This document shows, in pieces, positions 8,727-18,206 of a stretch of DNA of 64,000 bases. Position 1 is the first letter of the stretch; the number at the start of each line of letters is the position of its first letter. The DNA is from Gordonia sp. SL306. Its GTDB lineage: Bacteria; Actinomycetota; Actinomycetes; Mycobacteriales; Mycobacteriaceae. The position numbers and the translations under genes are program-made. The DNA lies in contig NZ_CP113063.1 of the NCBI RefSeq assembly GCF_026625785.1, positions 5,022,001 through 5,086,000 on the forward strand, written 5' to 3'. The notes beneath the pieces are model-generated. The model searched no databases, was not told where the DNA came from, and worked only from the letters and a program-made list of their open reading frames with translations.

Positions 8727-10229
8727 TCAACCCGGGTGATGCCGCGGCGTGTACACGAGGTCGCCGCCCGCACGCGTCACCGCGGTGGTCGCCGACGACC
8801 CGATGATGAGCAGGGTGCGCATGTCGACGGTCTGGGGATCGAGTTCGCCGACCGAGATCGTCCGCAGGCTCTCGGTCGGTCCGCCCACATCGCGACCCAC
8901 GACCAGCGGCCGGTCCGGTGAGACCGACTCCAGCAGGATCTCCTTGAGCTTGCCGACCTGCCAGGTGCGGTGGGACGACCCGGGGTTGTAGATCGCCACC
9001 ACGAGATCCGCTGCCACCGCGTGCTGGATCCGGTCCGCGATCACCTCCCACGGCTTGAGGCGATCCGACAGCGAGATGATCGCGAAGTCGTGGCCCAGCG
9101 GCGCACCCACGGCCGCGGCCACCGCGCTCGCAGCCGTCACCCCGGGGGCCACCCGCACCGCGACATCGTGCCAACGTGGTTCGGCGGCCACCTCGGCGAC
9201 GGCCGCGGCCATCGCGAAGACGCCGGGATCCCCGGACGACACGACGGCGACCCGAGCGCCCCGGGCGGCGAGATCGAGGGCGAACTCCGCCCGCTCGGCT
9301 TCCACCCGGTTGTCGCTCGCGTGGACTCGTTGCCCGGGGCGCGCGGTCACCCGCGACAGGTAGGTGGTGTAGCCGACGAGATCGGTGGCGCGGGCGAGTT
9401 CGAGTTGGACCTGCGGCGTCGTCTGATCGTCGGCGCCGGGGCCCAGTCCGACCACCACCACCTCGCCGCGCTCCGCGGTGACCTCCGGCGGGCGATTCGG
9501 GTTGTTCAGCGGCCCGGGTACCACGATCATCGAGAAGTACGGCACCTCATCGGGATTCACGTCGCGCAGCGGGATGACCCGCTGGGCCGGAGTGGACGCC
9601 CGCTCCACGTACCAGGCCTCGTCGGCCCGGCCTGCTGATACCAGGGCGTCACGAACCCGGACAAAAGTGCGGCCGAGCTTCAGGACGGCGATGGCCTCCG
9701 CGGCGCGGAAACGCGCGACCAGCTCCGCCGCCGGCAGCGTGCCGGGTACCACGGTCAGGGTCTCGTCGGCTTCGACCAGTGGGATCCCGAGGGCGGCCGA
9801 CGACGCACTCACCGACGTCACGCCCGGCACGATCTCGGCATCGAACTCGCCGACGAGCCTCTTGTGCATGTGCATGTACGAGCTGAAGAACAACGGATCA
9901 CCCTCGGCCAGCAGCGCCACGTCGCGGCCCGCGCGCAGATGCCCGGCGAGGCGGGCGGCGCTCTCGGCGTAGAAATCGTGCAGCGCCCCTGCGTACCCGC
10001 CCGGATGATCGGTGGACTCGGTTGTCACCGGATACATCAGGCGTTCTTCGATCTGTCCCTCGCGCAGGTACGGCGCCGCCACCGACCGCGCGATGCTGTT
10101 CCCGTGTCTCGCACAGTGATACGCGATGACATCGGCAGACCCGATGATGCGGGCCGACTTCACCGTGACCAGGTCGCTGTCCCCGGGCCCGAGGCCGATT
10201 CCCCAGAGCTTTCCACTCACCGACGTCAC
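8727..10229 (-). CDS. cobIJ: CobIJ: precorrin-2 C20- / precorrin-3B C17-methyltransferase fusion
   Basis: The product is 500 aa, two tetrapyrrole methylases in one chain. Residues 1-~245 are CobI (LWGIGLGPGDSDLVTVKSARI; AEGDPLFFSSYMHMH; VPGVTSVSASSAALGIPL). Residues ~248-500 are CobJ (VVVVGLGPGADDQTTPQ; VSSGDPGVFAMAAAV; VAPGVTAASAVAAAVGAPLGHDF; VAIYNPGSSHRTWQ). The fusion is usual in mycobacteria. The chain handles methylation at C20 and then the ring-contracting methylation at C17. The start overlaps the cobH stop by 4 bp. Confidence 0.93.
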   Translation of the reverse strand: MTSVSGKLWGIGLGPGDSDLVTVKSARIIGSADVIAYHCARHGNSIARSVAAPYLREGQIEERLMYPVTTESTDHPGGYAGALHDFYAESAARLAGHLRAGRDVALLAEGDPLFFSSYMHMHKRLVGEFDAEIVPGVTSVSASSAALGIPLVEADETLTVVPGTLPAAELVARFRAAEAIAVLKLGRTFVRVRDALVSAGRADEAWYVERASTPAQRVIPLRDVNPDEVPYFSMIVVPGPLNNPNRPPEVTAERGEVVVVGLGPGADDQTTPQVQLELARATDLVGYTTYLSRVTARPGQRVHASDNRVEAERAEFALDLAARGARVAVVSSGDPGVFAMAAAVAEVAAEPRWHDVAVRVAPGVTAASAVAAAVGAPLGHDFAIISLSDRLKPWEVIADRIQHAVAADLVVAIYNPGSSHRTWQVGKLKEILLESVSPDRPLVVGRDVGGPTESLRTISVGELDPQTVDMRTLLIIGSSATTAVTRAGGDLVYTPRHHPG

Positions 10230-10849
10230 TCCTCCGGACTGGCCAATGCATTGATCGCGGCGGCGGTGATCGCCGATCCACCGCGCCGCCCGGTCACCGT
10301 GATGAACTCGAGGTCGCTGCGGAGCGCCAGGGCCGCGCAGGATTCGGCGGCACCGACGAAGCCGACGGGTGCGCCGACGATGGCCGCCGGACGCGGTGCC
10401 CCGTCGTCGATCATGTCCAGCAGTGCGAACAGTGCCGTCGGGGCATTGCCGATCGCCACCACTGCTCCGTCGAGATGAGGACGCCAGAACTCTAGCGCGG
10501 CAGCCGTTCTGGTGGTGCCGAGGCGTTCAGCGAGTGCAGGTAGCGACGGTTCGGAGAGGTGGCAACGTACGACGTTGTCGGCGGGCAGACGTTTACGGGT
10601 GACCCCCGCGGCCACCATCGAGGCATCGCAGAGAATCGGTGCACCCGTTCCGAGTGCCGCACGGGCGGCCTGCACGACACCCTCGGTGGCCGCCACGTCC
10701 TCGGTGAGGTCGGTCTGCCCGCAGGCGTGGATCATGCGCACCACCACCTGCGCCACGTCGGGTGCGAAGGCCGTCAGATCCGACTCGGCACGGATCGTGG
10801 CAAAGGACTGGCGATAGATCGCGGCGCCGTCACGCAGGTAGTCGCTCAT
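10226..10849 (-). CDS. cobH: Precorrin-8X methylmutase CobH
   Basis: The product is 207 aa and moves the C11 methyl group to C12, giving hydrogenobyrinate. Family landmarks are SYATIRAE-like QSFATIRAESDL at the N-terminus, the catalytic-His region VVRMIHACGQTDL, ILCDASMVAAGVTR, and GNAPTALFALLDMI with PAAIVGAPVGFVGAAESC at the C-terminus. It lies between cobG and cobIJ in one minus-strand operon, 12 bp after cobG. Confidence 0.94.
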   Translation of the reverse strand: MSDYLRDGAAIYRQSFATIRAESDLTAFAPDVAQVVVRMIHACGQTDLTEDVAATEGVVQAARAALGTGAPILCDASMVAAGVTRKRLPADNVVRCHLSEPSLPALAERLGTTRTAAALEFWRPHLDGAVVAIGNAPTALFALLDMIDDGAPRPAAIVGAPVGFVGAAESCAALALRSDLEFITVTGRRGGSAITAAAINALASPEE

Positions 10850-10861
10850 GGTGCGGCCAGC

Positions 10862-12022
10862 CTATCGACGGTGCGTCACGTACCCACCGTCGGGAGTCGC
10901 CTCGACACTGCGATGGGGACCGCTGGGGGAGCCGCATCGACGGCCGCACCCCACCCAGTGTTCGCGCTCGGTCACCGGTTCACCGTCCCGGATCCGTACC
11001 AGCAGATCCTCGCGGACCGGGGCCAGCGACTTTGCGCATCCCGGGGCTCCGACACAGCAGCTGACCGTGGCCCAGGGGGAGCCGGCGTCGAAGATCAGGC
11101 CCATCGGCGCCAGGACCCGCACCACCGTCTCGGCGACACCTTCGTCCAGATCGCAGATGAGGATCTCGCGGTCGGGGGTCACGACGATCGGTGCCTGCAC
11201 GGCGGCCACGAACTCGGCGAGCCGCGCGGGCAGGCGGCCGAGCTCGACGACGGCGCCGAGCAGTACACGGCCGTCGTCCTGGTCGAACCAGCCGACGATC
11301 GGGTCGGCAGGCCCCGGGTCGGGACCTCCGACGGCCGGCGCCAGCCGCGCGCGAACCCGGTCGTCGAGCTCGGTTCGCTGCGCCTCGGTGAGATCGCTGA
11401 CCCGCCACGCACCGGGGCAGATGGCGATCATGTCCGTGGCGACGGCCAGGAGTTCCGCGCTGATCGCGTCGTCGCCGCGGGCCGAGCCGAGGGCTGTGCC
11501 GCCCACCAGCACGTCGACGACGATCTCGCCGGACCCATCGGCCGACCGGACGATCGCACAGGCATCGGGTTCCCGGCGCGCGATGTCGCCGCGGCCGTCG
11601 TCGAGGCCGAAGAGGAAACGGCCGGAGAGCGCCGCCGACACCTCGGCCGCCTGCAGCCGGTCGTCGAGCAGATCCGCGAGCGGCCGCACGTCGGCGATGC
11701 CGCCGATCCGGCCGGTCAATGCACTGACCTCGATGTTGCGGACCTTGTCGTGCGTCGAGCTCGGGGCAAGCCCTGCCTCGACGACCGCGTCCGCCACCGC
11801 ATCGACATCGGTGAGTCCGCGCAACTGGAGATTGGCCCGCGCCGTCAACTCGAGATATCCGTCGCCGTGCGCGGTCGCGGCCTGGGCGAGGAGTTCGAGC
11901 TGAGCGGGCCGAATACGCCCGCCCGGGAGCCGCACCCGGGCAACCGCGCCGTCGGCGGCGGCGTGGGTGCTGAACACGCCGGGACAGCGGTCGGTGGCAT
12001 CGCGCCGGACAGCTTCGGTCAC
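10862..12022 (-). CDS. cobG: Precorrin-3B synthase CobG
   Basis: The product is 386 aa and related to sulfite/nitrite reductases. Two ferredoxin-like halves are followed by the iron-sulfur/sirohaem-type cysteines CCVGAPGCAKS and GCGRRCG near the C-terminus. It forms the C20 hydroxy-lactone of precorrin-3B using oxygen, so the aerobic pathway is indicated. The open frame extends much further upstream (to 12553), but that part is antisense to the riboswitch and cobN and has no family similarity. The GTG at 12022 (VTEAVRRDATDRCPGVFSTH) gives a normal family length and follows GGGAGAG. Confidence 0.88.
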   Translation of the reverse strand: MTEAVRRDATDRCPGVFSTHAAADGAVARVRLPGGRIRPAQLELLAQAATAHGDGYLELTARANLQLRGLTDVDAVADAVVEAGLAPSSTHDKVRNIEVSALTGRIGGIADVRPLADLLDDRLQAAEVSAALSGRFLFGLDDGRGDIARREPDACAIVRSADGSGEIVVDVLVGGTALGSARGDDAISAELLAVATDMIAICPGAWRVSDLTEAQRTELDDRVRARLAPAVGGPDPGPADPIVGWFDQDDGRVLLGAVVELGRLPARLAEFVAAVQAPIVVTPDREILICDLDEGVAETVVRVLAPMGLIFDAGSPWATVSCCVGAPGCAKSLAPVREDLLVRIRDGEPVTEREHWVGCGRRCGSPSGPHRSVEATPDGGYVTHRR

Positions 12023-12070
12023 CTCTCCCAGGGTAGGCCCCCGCCGCAGGGCCGCGACGCCCGCGCTGAC

Positions 12071-12076
12071 TAGGCT
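12071..12076 (+). promoter_or_regulatory. -10 box upstream of the cobalamin riboswitch
   Basis: TAGGCT lies just before the conserved riboswitch region and would start the transcript near 12083. It also lies ~50 bp from the divergent cobG start. Confidence 0.45.
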
Positions 12077-12079
12077 GAA

Positions 12080-12205
12080 CGCACCGAGGAGCGGCAGAAG
12101 CCGGTGCAAATCCGACGCGGTCGCGCCACTGTGACGGTGTTCGCCGGTAGACGACCGAGGACACCGAAGCCAGACCTGCGCTCCGGTAACCCCCGACACG
12201 CACGA
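12080..12205 (+). ncRNA. Cobalamin (AdoCbl-type) riboswitch upstream of cobN
   Basis: The conserved core is easily read. GCCGGTGCAAATCCGACGCG is followed by GGTCGCGCCACTGTGAC at about 12100-12135, and the B12-box element GAAGCCAGACCTGCG at about 12166-12180. These match the P3-P6 core and B12 box of the cobalamin riboswitch family (Rfam RF00174). The aptamer ends ~55 nt before the cobN ATG, which has its own GAGGAGAA ribosome site. No T-rich terminator is seen in the gap, so translational control by hiding the ribosome site is the more likely mechanism. The boundaries are approximate. Confidence 0.9.
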
Positions 12206-12257
12206 CAGACGGCACCACCGACGACACACCGGGCGCGCCATCCCGGCGAGGAGAACC

Positions 12258-15200
12258 ATGATCCTGCTGCTCTCGACCTCCGACACCGACCTCATCACGG
12301 CAGCGGCCTCCGACGCCGACTTCTCCGGCGCCAACCCGTCGCGCATCCTGGTCGACGACATCGGCCCGCTGGCCGCGGACGCCGACATCGTCGTCGTGCG
12401 CATCCTGGGTGGCACACGGGCCTGGGAGGACGGGCTCGCCGCGGTGGCGGCGACCGGCAAACCGCTGGTGGTCTGTTCCGGCGAACAGCAGCCCGACCCC
12501 GACCTGATGGCGCACTCGACCGTGCCGGCAGGCGTGGTCGCCGAGGCGCACAACTATCTCGCGGCGGGTGGCGTGGAGAACGTCGTCAACCTCCACAACT
12601 TCCTGTCCGACACCGTTCTGCTGACCGGTCTCGGCTTCGATCCGCCGCAGCAGACCCCGGCGTGGGGTGTGCTCGAGCGCCCGGCGCAGGCCGCCGTCAC
12701 CTCTGCTCCCACCATTGCCGTCCTCTACTACCGCGCACAGCACCTCGCCGGCAACACCCGCTACGTCGAGGCGCTCTGCGCGGCGATCGAAGATCGCGGC
12801 GGGCGCGCTCTGCCGATCTACTGCGCGTCGCTGCGCACCGCGCCCGACGATCTCATCGAATTACTGGGTACCGCCGATGCGCTCGTGGTGACCGTCCTCG
12901 CCGCCGGCGGCGCCACACCGGCGACGGCATCGGCCGGTGGCGACGACGACGCGTGGAACATCGAACGGCTCGCTGCGCTCGACGTCCCGATTCTGCAGGG
13001 CTTGTGTCTCACCGGTTCCCGCGCCGACTGGGCGGCGACCGACGACGGCCTCTCGCCCCTGGACGTGGCCACGCAGGTGGCCGTACCCGAGTTCGACGGG
13101 CGCATCATCACGGTGCCGTTCTCGTTCAAGGAGTTCGACGAGAACGGCCTGCCCTGGTATCAGCCGGATCCGGAACGCTGCGCCCGGGTGGCCGGGATCG
13201 CGATGGCACACGCCCGATTGCGACGTACTCCTCCGTCGGATCGTCGTGTCGCACTGATGCTTTCGGCGTACCCGACCAAGCACGCCAGGATCGGCAATGC
13301 CGTCGGGCTCGACACCCCGCGAAGTCTGCTCCACCTCCTGGTCGCGTTGCGGGCAGCCGGCTACGACATCGGACCAGACGCCGGTCCGGACGCGATACCC
13401 GGACTGGCCGAAGAGGATTCCGATGCCCTCATCCATGCCATCGTCGAGACGGGCGGGCAGGACCCGGACTGGCTGACCGAGGAGACGCTGGCGGCCAGCC
13501 CGATCCGCGTCGCCGCCGACGACTACCGCCGATGGTTCGCAACGCTGCCCGACGACCTGCGGAGCTCCGTCGAACAGCATTGGGGAGCTGCGCCGGGTGA
13601 TCTGTTCGTGGACCGGTCGTCACGCCCCGACGGCGAGATCGTGGTGTCCGCCATGCGCTTCGGCAACATCACCCTCATGGTGCAGCCGCCGCGCGGGTTC
13701 GGCGAGAACCCGGTCGCGATCTATCACGATCCCGATCTGCCTCCGTCGCACCATTATCTGGCGTCCTACCGCTGGTTGACCGGTCGCGGTGCCGGTGTCG
13801 CCGACATCGACGGGTTCGGCGCCGACGCGATCGTGCACGTCGGCAAGCATGGCAATCTCGAGTGGCTGCCCGGCAAGACCCTCGGGATGTCGGCCGCGTG
13901 CGGTACCGACGCCGCTCTCGGCGACGTCCCGCTGATCTATCCGTTCCTGGTGAACGATCCGGGGGAGGGCACGCAGGCCAAAAGGCGTGCCCACGCGGTG
14001 CTCGTCGACCATCTCATCCCTCCGATGGCGCGCGCCGAGTCCTATGGCGACATCGCCCGGCTCGAGCAACTGCTCGACGAGCACGCCAACATCTCCGCGC
14101 TCGACCCCGCCAAGCTGCCCGCGATCCGTCAGCAGATCTGGACGTTGCTGACCGCCGCCAAGATGGACCACGACCTCGGGCTGTCCGAACGTCCCGACGA
14201 GGACGTCTTCGACGACATGCTGCTGCACGTCGACGGCTGGCTCTGCGAGATCAAGGACGTTCAGATCCGCGACGGTCTCCACGTCCTCGGCCAGGCACCC
14301 GAGGACGAGAGCGAGGTCGACCTCGTCCTGGCGATGCTGCGAGCACGTCAGCTGTGGGGCGGCACGCAGGCACTACCCGGCCTGCGCGAGGCCCTCGGTC
14401 TCACCGAGGACGGCAGCGCGGCCCGCAACTCGGTCGACGACGTGGAGACCACCGCCAGAGAACTCGTCGCCGCCTGTGCGAAGGAGGGCTGGACGCACGC
14501 GGCCGTCGACGCCGTGGCCGCCGGTCATCCGCCTGCGGTGGCCGATGTGCTCGGATTCGCGGCGCGCGAGGTGGTGCCGCGCCTGCGGCAGACCGGCCGC
14601 GAGATCGACCAGATCCTGCACGCCCTCGACGGCGGATTCATCGAGGCAGGCCCCAGCGGGTCGCCGCTGCGCGGGCTGATCAACGTGCTGCCGACCGGAC
14701 GAAACTTCTACTCGGTGGATCCCAAGGCCGTCCCGTCCCGTCTCGCCTGGGAAACCGGTCGCGCCCTGGCCGATTCGCTGGTGGAACGGTATGTCGGCGA
14801 GCACGGCCACCATCCGGCGTCGGTCGGCCTGTCGGTGTGGGGGACCAGTGCGATGCGCACCTCCGGTGACGACATCGCCGAGGTCCTCGCACTTCTCGGT
14901 GTGATGCCGGTGTGGGACGAGGCGTCCCGACGCGTCGTCGATCTGGAGTTGATCGACCTCGCCGAGCTCGGCCGCCCGCGCATCGACGTCACGGTGCGCA
15001 TCTCCGGGTTCTTCCGCGATGCGTTCCCGCACGTGGTCACGATGCTCGACGACGCCGTCGCGCTGGCCGCCGCGGCCGACGAACCCGACGACCGGAATTA
15101 CGTCGCCGCCCACGTGCGCTCCGCGATGACCGAGCACGGCGATCGGCGACGCGCGTCCACCCGGATCTTCGGTTCCAAGCCGGGCACGTACGGGGCCGGG

Positions 15201-15884
15201 CTGTTGCAGCTGATCGACTCGCGCGAGTGGCGTAGCGACGCCGATCTGGCGCAGGTCTACACCGAATGGGGTGGCTACGCGTATGGACGGGACCTTGGTG
15301 GCATCCCCGCGGTCGACGACATGAGGACCGCCTACCGACGCATCGCCGTCGCGGCGAAGAACACCGACACCCGCGAGCACGACATCGCCGATTCGGACGA
15401 CTACTTCCAGTACCACGGGGGCATGGTGGCGACCGTGCGCGCGCTGACGGGGTCGTCGCCGGACGCGTACATCGGTGACAGCACCCGCCCGGACTCGGTG
15501 CGCACGCGCACCCTGTCGGAGGAGACCAGCCGGGTGTTCCGGGCGCGCGTGGTCAATCCGCGCTGGATCTCCGCCATGCAGCGGCACGGATACAAGGGCG
15601 CATTCGAGATGGCGGCCACGGTCGACTATCTGTTCGGATACGACGCCACGACCAACGTGGTGGCCGACTGGATGTATGAGAAGCTCACCGAGTCCTACGT
15701 CCTCGACGAGGACAATCAGCGTTTCATGCAGCAGTCGAACCCCTGGGCATTGCACGGTATCGCCGAACGCCTGCTCGAGGCGGTCGATCGGGACCTGTGG
15801 GAGGAACCGCCTGCCGACATGCTCGATCGGCTGCGGCAGGTCTATCTGCAGGCCGAAGGAGATATCGAGGGTCGCGCCGAGTGA
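12258..15884 (+). CDS. cobN: Cobaltochelatase subunit CobN
   Basis: The product is 1208 aa, the large porphyrin-binding subunit of the ATP-dependent aerobic cobalt chelatase (paired elsewhere with CobS/CobT-type AAA subunits). It inserts Co2+ into hydrogenobyrinic acid a,c-diamide. Family hallmarks include HVGKHGNLEWLPGK at about 525, YPFLVNDPGEGTQAKRRAHA, LPTGRNFYSVDP, SVWGTSAMRTSGDD, RISGFFRDAFPHVV, RIFGSKPGTYGAGL and FQYHGGMVATVRAL. The length is normal. GAGGAGAA precedes the ATG, and the gene is under the riboswitch. No CobS/CobT partner lies in the window. Confidence 0.96.
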   Translation: MILLLSTSDTDLITAAASDADFSGANPSRILVDDIGPLAADADIVVVRILGGTRAWEDGLAAVAATGKPLVVCSGEQQPDPDLMAHSTVPAGVVAEAHNYLAAGGVENVVNLHNFLSDTVLLTGLGFDPPQQTPAWGVLERPAQAAVTSAPTIAVLYYRAQHLAGNTRYVEALCAAIEDRGGRALPIYCASLRTAPDDLIELLGTADALVVTVLAAGGATPATASAGGDDDAWNIERLAALDVPILQGLCLTGSRADWAATDDGLSPLDVATQVAVPEFDGRIITVPFSFKEFDENGLPWYQPDPERCARVAGIAMAHARLRRTPPSDRRVALMLSAYPTKHARIGNAVGLDTPRSLLHLLVALRAAGYDIGPDAGPDAIPGLAEEDSDALIHAIVETGGQDPDWLTEETLAASPIRVAADDYRRWFATLPDDLRSSVEQHWGAAPGDLFVDRSSRPDGEIVVSAMRFGNITLMVQPPRGFGENPVAIYHDPDLPPSHHYLASYRWLTGRGAGVADIDGFGADAIVHVGKHGNLEWLPGKTLGMSAACGTDAALGDVPLIYPFLVNDPGEGTQAKRRAHAVLVDHLIPPMARAESYGDIARLEQLLDEHANISALDPAKLPAIRQQIWTLLTAAKMDHDLGLSERPDEDVFDDMLLHVDGWLCEIKDVQIRDGLHVLGQAPEDESEVDLVLAMLRARQLWGGTQALPGLREALGLTEDGSAARNSVDDVETTARELVAACAKEGWTHAAVDAVAAGHPPAVADVLGFAAREVVPRLRQTGREIDQILHALDGGFIEAGPSGSPLRGLINVLPTGRNFYSVDPKAVPSRLAWETGRALADSLVERYVGEHGHHPASVGLSVWGTSAMRTSGDDIAEVLALLGVMPVWDEASRRVVDLELIDLAELGRPRIDVTVRISGFFRDAFPHVVTMLDDAVALAAAADEPDDRNYVAAHVRSAMTEHGDRRRASTRIFGSKPGTYGAGLLQLIDSREWRSDADLAQVYTEWGGYAYGRDLGGIPAVDDMRTAYRRIAVAAKNTDTREHDIADSDDYFQYHGGMVATVRALTGSSPDAYIGDSTRPDSVRTRTLSEETSRVFRARVVNPRWISAMQRHGYKGAFEMAATVDYLFGYDATTNVVADWMYEKLTESYVLDEDNQRFMQQSNPWALHGIAERLLEAVDRDLWEEPPADMLDRLRQVYLQAEGDIEGRAE

Positions 15885-16028
15885 CGTGATCACGGCGACG
15901 GCCGGGCCGGAAAGAAATCCCGCGGATTCGGGAGAAAACCGGCACGCTCGATCGTTGGACAGGGCAGAGACAGGGCGACACCGACCATCTCGGCGGTGGA
16001 CGAGGTCTCGGAAAGGCGGAGATCCCCA

Positions 16029-16529
16029 ATGCGGATGATCTACGTGATCGCCTACTTTGCGGTCGAGATCGGTGCGTTCGTCGCGATGGCACACTTCCTC
16101 GGATTCGGATGGGCGGTGTTGATCACCCTGGCCGCGGTCGTGGCCGGGTTCGCGCTGCTCCAGCAACAGGGTCGCAAGGTCTTCGCCGAGCTCCGACGTG
16201 CATCGCGCAACGAGGTCGACCCGCGCGGTCCGCTCACGGATACCGCACTTCTCGCCGCGTCGAGCCTTCTGCTCGTCATCCCCGGGATCGTGTCCACGAT
16301 CATCGGTCTGGTGCTGCTGGCGCCGCCGGTACGTCGGATGATGCGTCCGGTGGTCGCCGCCGCCGGTGCCCGCCGGTTCGCCGCGACCATGGACCGCGCG
16401 GGCATCTATGCCAGCGGCATGTACGTCGGCCGCGGCACCGTCGTCGACGGCACGGTGGTCGATGTCGACGGGACCGTCGTCGATCCGACACCCGGGCCTG
16501 CAGATCGCGGGTTGCCCCGGGGGCGATAG
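16029..16529 (+). CDS. fxsA: FxsA family membrane protein
   Basis: The product is 166 aa. The N-terminal half has two hydrophobic segments (IYVIAYFAVEIGAFVAMAHF; WAVLITLAAVVAGFALL), and a third follows at ~77-100 (ALLAASSLLLVIPGIVSTII). The motif LLVIPGIVSTIIGLVLLAPPVR is characteristic of FxsA, the cytoplasmic membrane protein first described as a suppressor of phage T7 exclusion by F. The C-terminus has three GTVVD repeats. ATG 16029 follows GGCGGAG. The gene corresponds to Rv2053c in the syntenic locus. Its cellular role here is unknown. Confidence 0.88.
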   Translation: MRMIYVIAYFAVEIGAFVAMAHFLGFGWAVLITLAAVVAGFALLQQQGRKVFAELRRASRNEVDPRGPLTDTALLAASSLLLVIPGIVSTIIGLVLLAPPVRRMMRPVVAAAGARRFAATMDRAGIYASGMYVGRGTVVDGTVVDVDGTVVDPTPGPADRGLPRGR

Positions 16530-16565
16530 TCCGAGCGCCCGCTCGTCAGGGCACACTGGACCACC

Positions 16566-18206
16566 GTGACCACGGAACTGCTACTCGGTGGCGTCGTCTA
16601 TTCACCGGCCGCCCCGGATGCCACTGCCATGGCCGTGACCGACGGCACCGTTGTCTGGGTTGGCAGTGACGACGTCGGCAAGGCTCTGCACCCCGATGCC
16701 CGGGTCACGGACCTGCAGGGCCGCTTCGTCGGACCGGGATTCGTCGACTCGCATGTCCATCTCACCTCCACGGGCCTGGCACTCGCCGGCCTCACCCTCA
16801 ACGAGGCAACGGACCGGTCGGACTGTCTGCGTCGGGTGGCCGCATTCGCTTCCGTCACCGATGAGGGTGAGCTGATCTGGGGCCTCGGCTGGGACGACTC
16901 CGGCTGGCAGGGTGCCGATCCCGATGATCGCCGGTTCCCGACGACCGCGGAGATCGACGCGGTGGTCGGCAATCTGCCGGTTTACCTGGCCCGTATCGAC
17001 GAGCATTCCGCCGTCGCGTCGACCGCGCTACGGCGTCTGGTGCCCGACCTCGAGGCCGCCGTCGGCTACCACCCAGACGAACCGCTGGTCGCCGAGGCCC
17101 ATCACCTCGTGCGCGGTGCGGCCCGTCAGCTGGTCACCGCGGCACAGCGCACCCGCGCCCAGCGCCGCGCTCTCGACACCGCGGCCGCACATGGCGTGGT
17201 CGCCGTCCACGAGAACGGCGGCCCGGACATCAGCGGTCTCGACGACTTCCTCGCCCTCGCCGACCTCGACCACCCGGTCGAGGTGCGTCGCTACTGGGGC
17301 CAGGCTGTCCAGAGCGCCGAGCATGCCCGCGAACTCCTGGCGATCAGCCACGCCGACGCCCTGGCAGGCGATCTCTTCATCGACGGGGCGATCGGCTCGC
17401 ACACCGCCTGGCTGACCGAGCCGTACACCGACCACCCCGGCCACACCGGCATCAGCTACCTCGACTACGAGACCATCCGCGACCACATCCGGGCCTGCAC
17501 CGAGATCGGCATCCAGGCCGGGTTCCATGTGATCGGCGATGCGGCAACGGCTTCGGTGGTCGCAGCATTCCAGGAACTCGCCGCCGAACTCGGCACCCCG
17601 GCACTGGCCCGGTGTGCCCATCGACTCGAACACGCCGAGATGGTGTCGACCGAGCAGGCCGTGACCTTGGCACGTTGCGGCGTCGTCGCGAGCATGCAGC
17701 CGCTGTTCGACGCGGAATGGGGCGGGCCGGGCGAGCTCTACGAGCAACGTCTCGGAGTCCCGCGCACCGCCGGCTTGAACAACTTCGCCGGACACGCCCG
17801 CGAGGGGGTGATCCTGGCCTTCTCGTCCGATGCGCCGGTGACACCGATCGACCCGTGGTCGTCCATCCGGGCGGCCGTGCACCACCACCAACCCCGCAAC
17901 GCGATCTCCGCCCGCGGCGCCTTCGCCGCGTCCACCCGAGGTGGCTGGCGGGCCGCAGGCGTCAACGACGGGCTCACCGGAACGCTCGTCCCCGGGGCTC
18001 CTGCGAGCTACGCGGTCTGGGACATCGACGATCTCGTGGTCGCCGGATCCCACGCCGGGGTGCAGCGCTGGTCGACCGATCCCCGCTCGCGGGTGCCGGC
18101 CCTTCCGGACATCGCCCCCGGCGCACGACTGCCGAGATGCGTCCGCACCGTCCACCGCGACACCGTCCTGTTCGACGGCGGGGCGCTCGACGGCGGCCCC
18201 GCGTGA
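16566..18206 (+). CDS. Amidohydrolase family protein (YtcJ/Amidohydro_3 type)
   Basis: The product is 546 aa with a GTG start. An N-terminal β-sandwich is followed by the metal-binding H63-x-H65 in FVGPGFVDSHVHLTSTG. Later landmarks of the amidohydrolase barrel include FIDGAIGSHTAWLTEPY, GFHVIGDAATASVVAAF, CAHRLEHAEMV and FSSDAPVTPIDPW. The family hydrolyses C-N bonds in diverse substrates, and nothing here identifies the substrate. The stop overlaps the lnt start (GTGA), so it is co-translated with lipoprotein N-acyltransferase. This may reflect operon convenience rather than function. Confidence 0.85.
   Translation: MTTELLLGGVVYSPAAPDATAMAVTDGTVVWVGSDDVGKALHPDARVTDLQGRFVGPGFVDSHVHLTSTGLALAGLTLNEATDRSDCLRRVAAFASVTDEGELIWGLGWDDSGWQGADPDDRRFPTTAEIDAVVGNLPVYLARIDEHSAVASTALRRLVPDLEAAVGYHPDEPLVAEAHHLVRGAARQLVTAAQRTRAQRRALDTAAAHGVVAVHENGGPDISGLDDFLALADLDHPVEVRRYWGQAVQSAEHARELLAISHADALAGDLFIDGAIGSHTAWLTEPYTDHPGHTGISYLDYETIRDHIRACTEIGIQAGFHVIGDAATASVVAAFQELAAELGTPALARCAHRLEHAEMVSTEQAVTLARCGVVASMQPLFDAEWGGPGELYEQRLGVPRTAGLNNFAGHAREGVILAFSSDAPVTPIDPWSSIRAAVHHHQPRNAISARGAFAASTRGGWRAAGVNDGLTGTLVPGAPASYAVWDIDDLVVAGSHAGVQRWSTDPRSRVPALPDIAPGARLPRCVRTVHRDTVLFDGGALDGGPA

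Noticed and set aside
12023-12553. N-terminal extension of the cobG frame
   Set aside because: It runs antisense through the riboswitch and into cobN and has no similarity to precorrin-3B synthase.
14373-16556. 727-aa minus-strand frame
   Set aside because: It is the high-GC antisense shadow of cobN and fxsA, rich in Arg/Gly/His with no domain.
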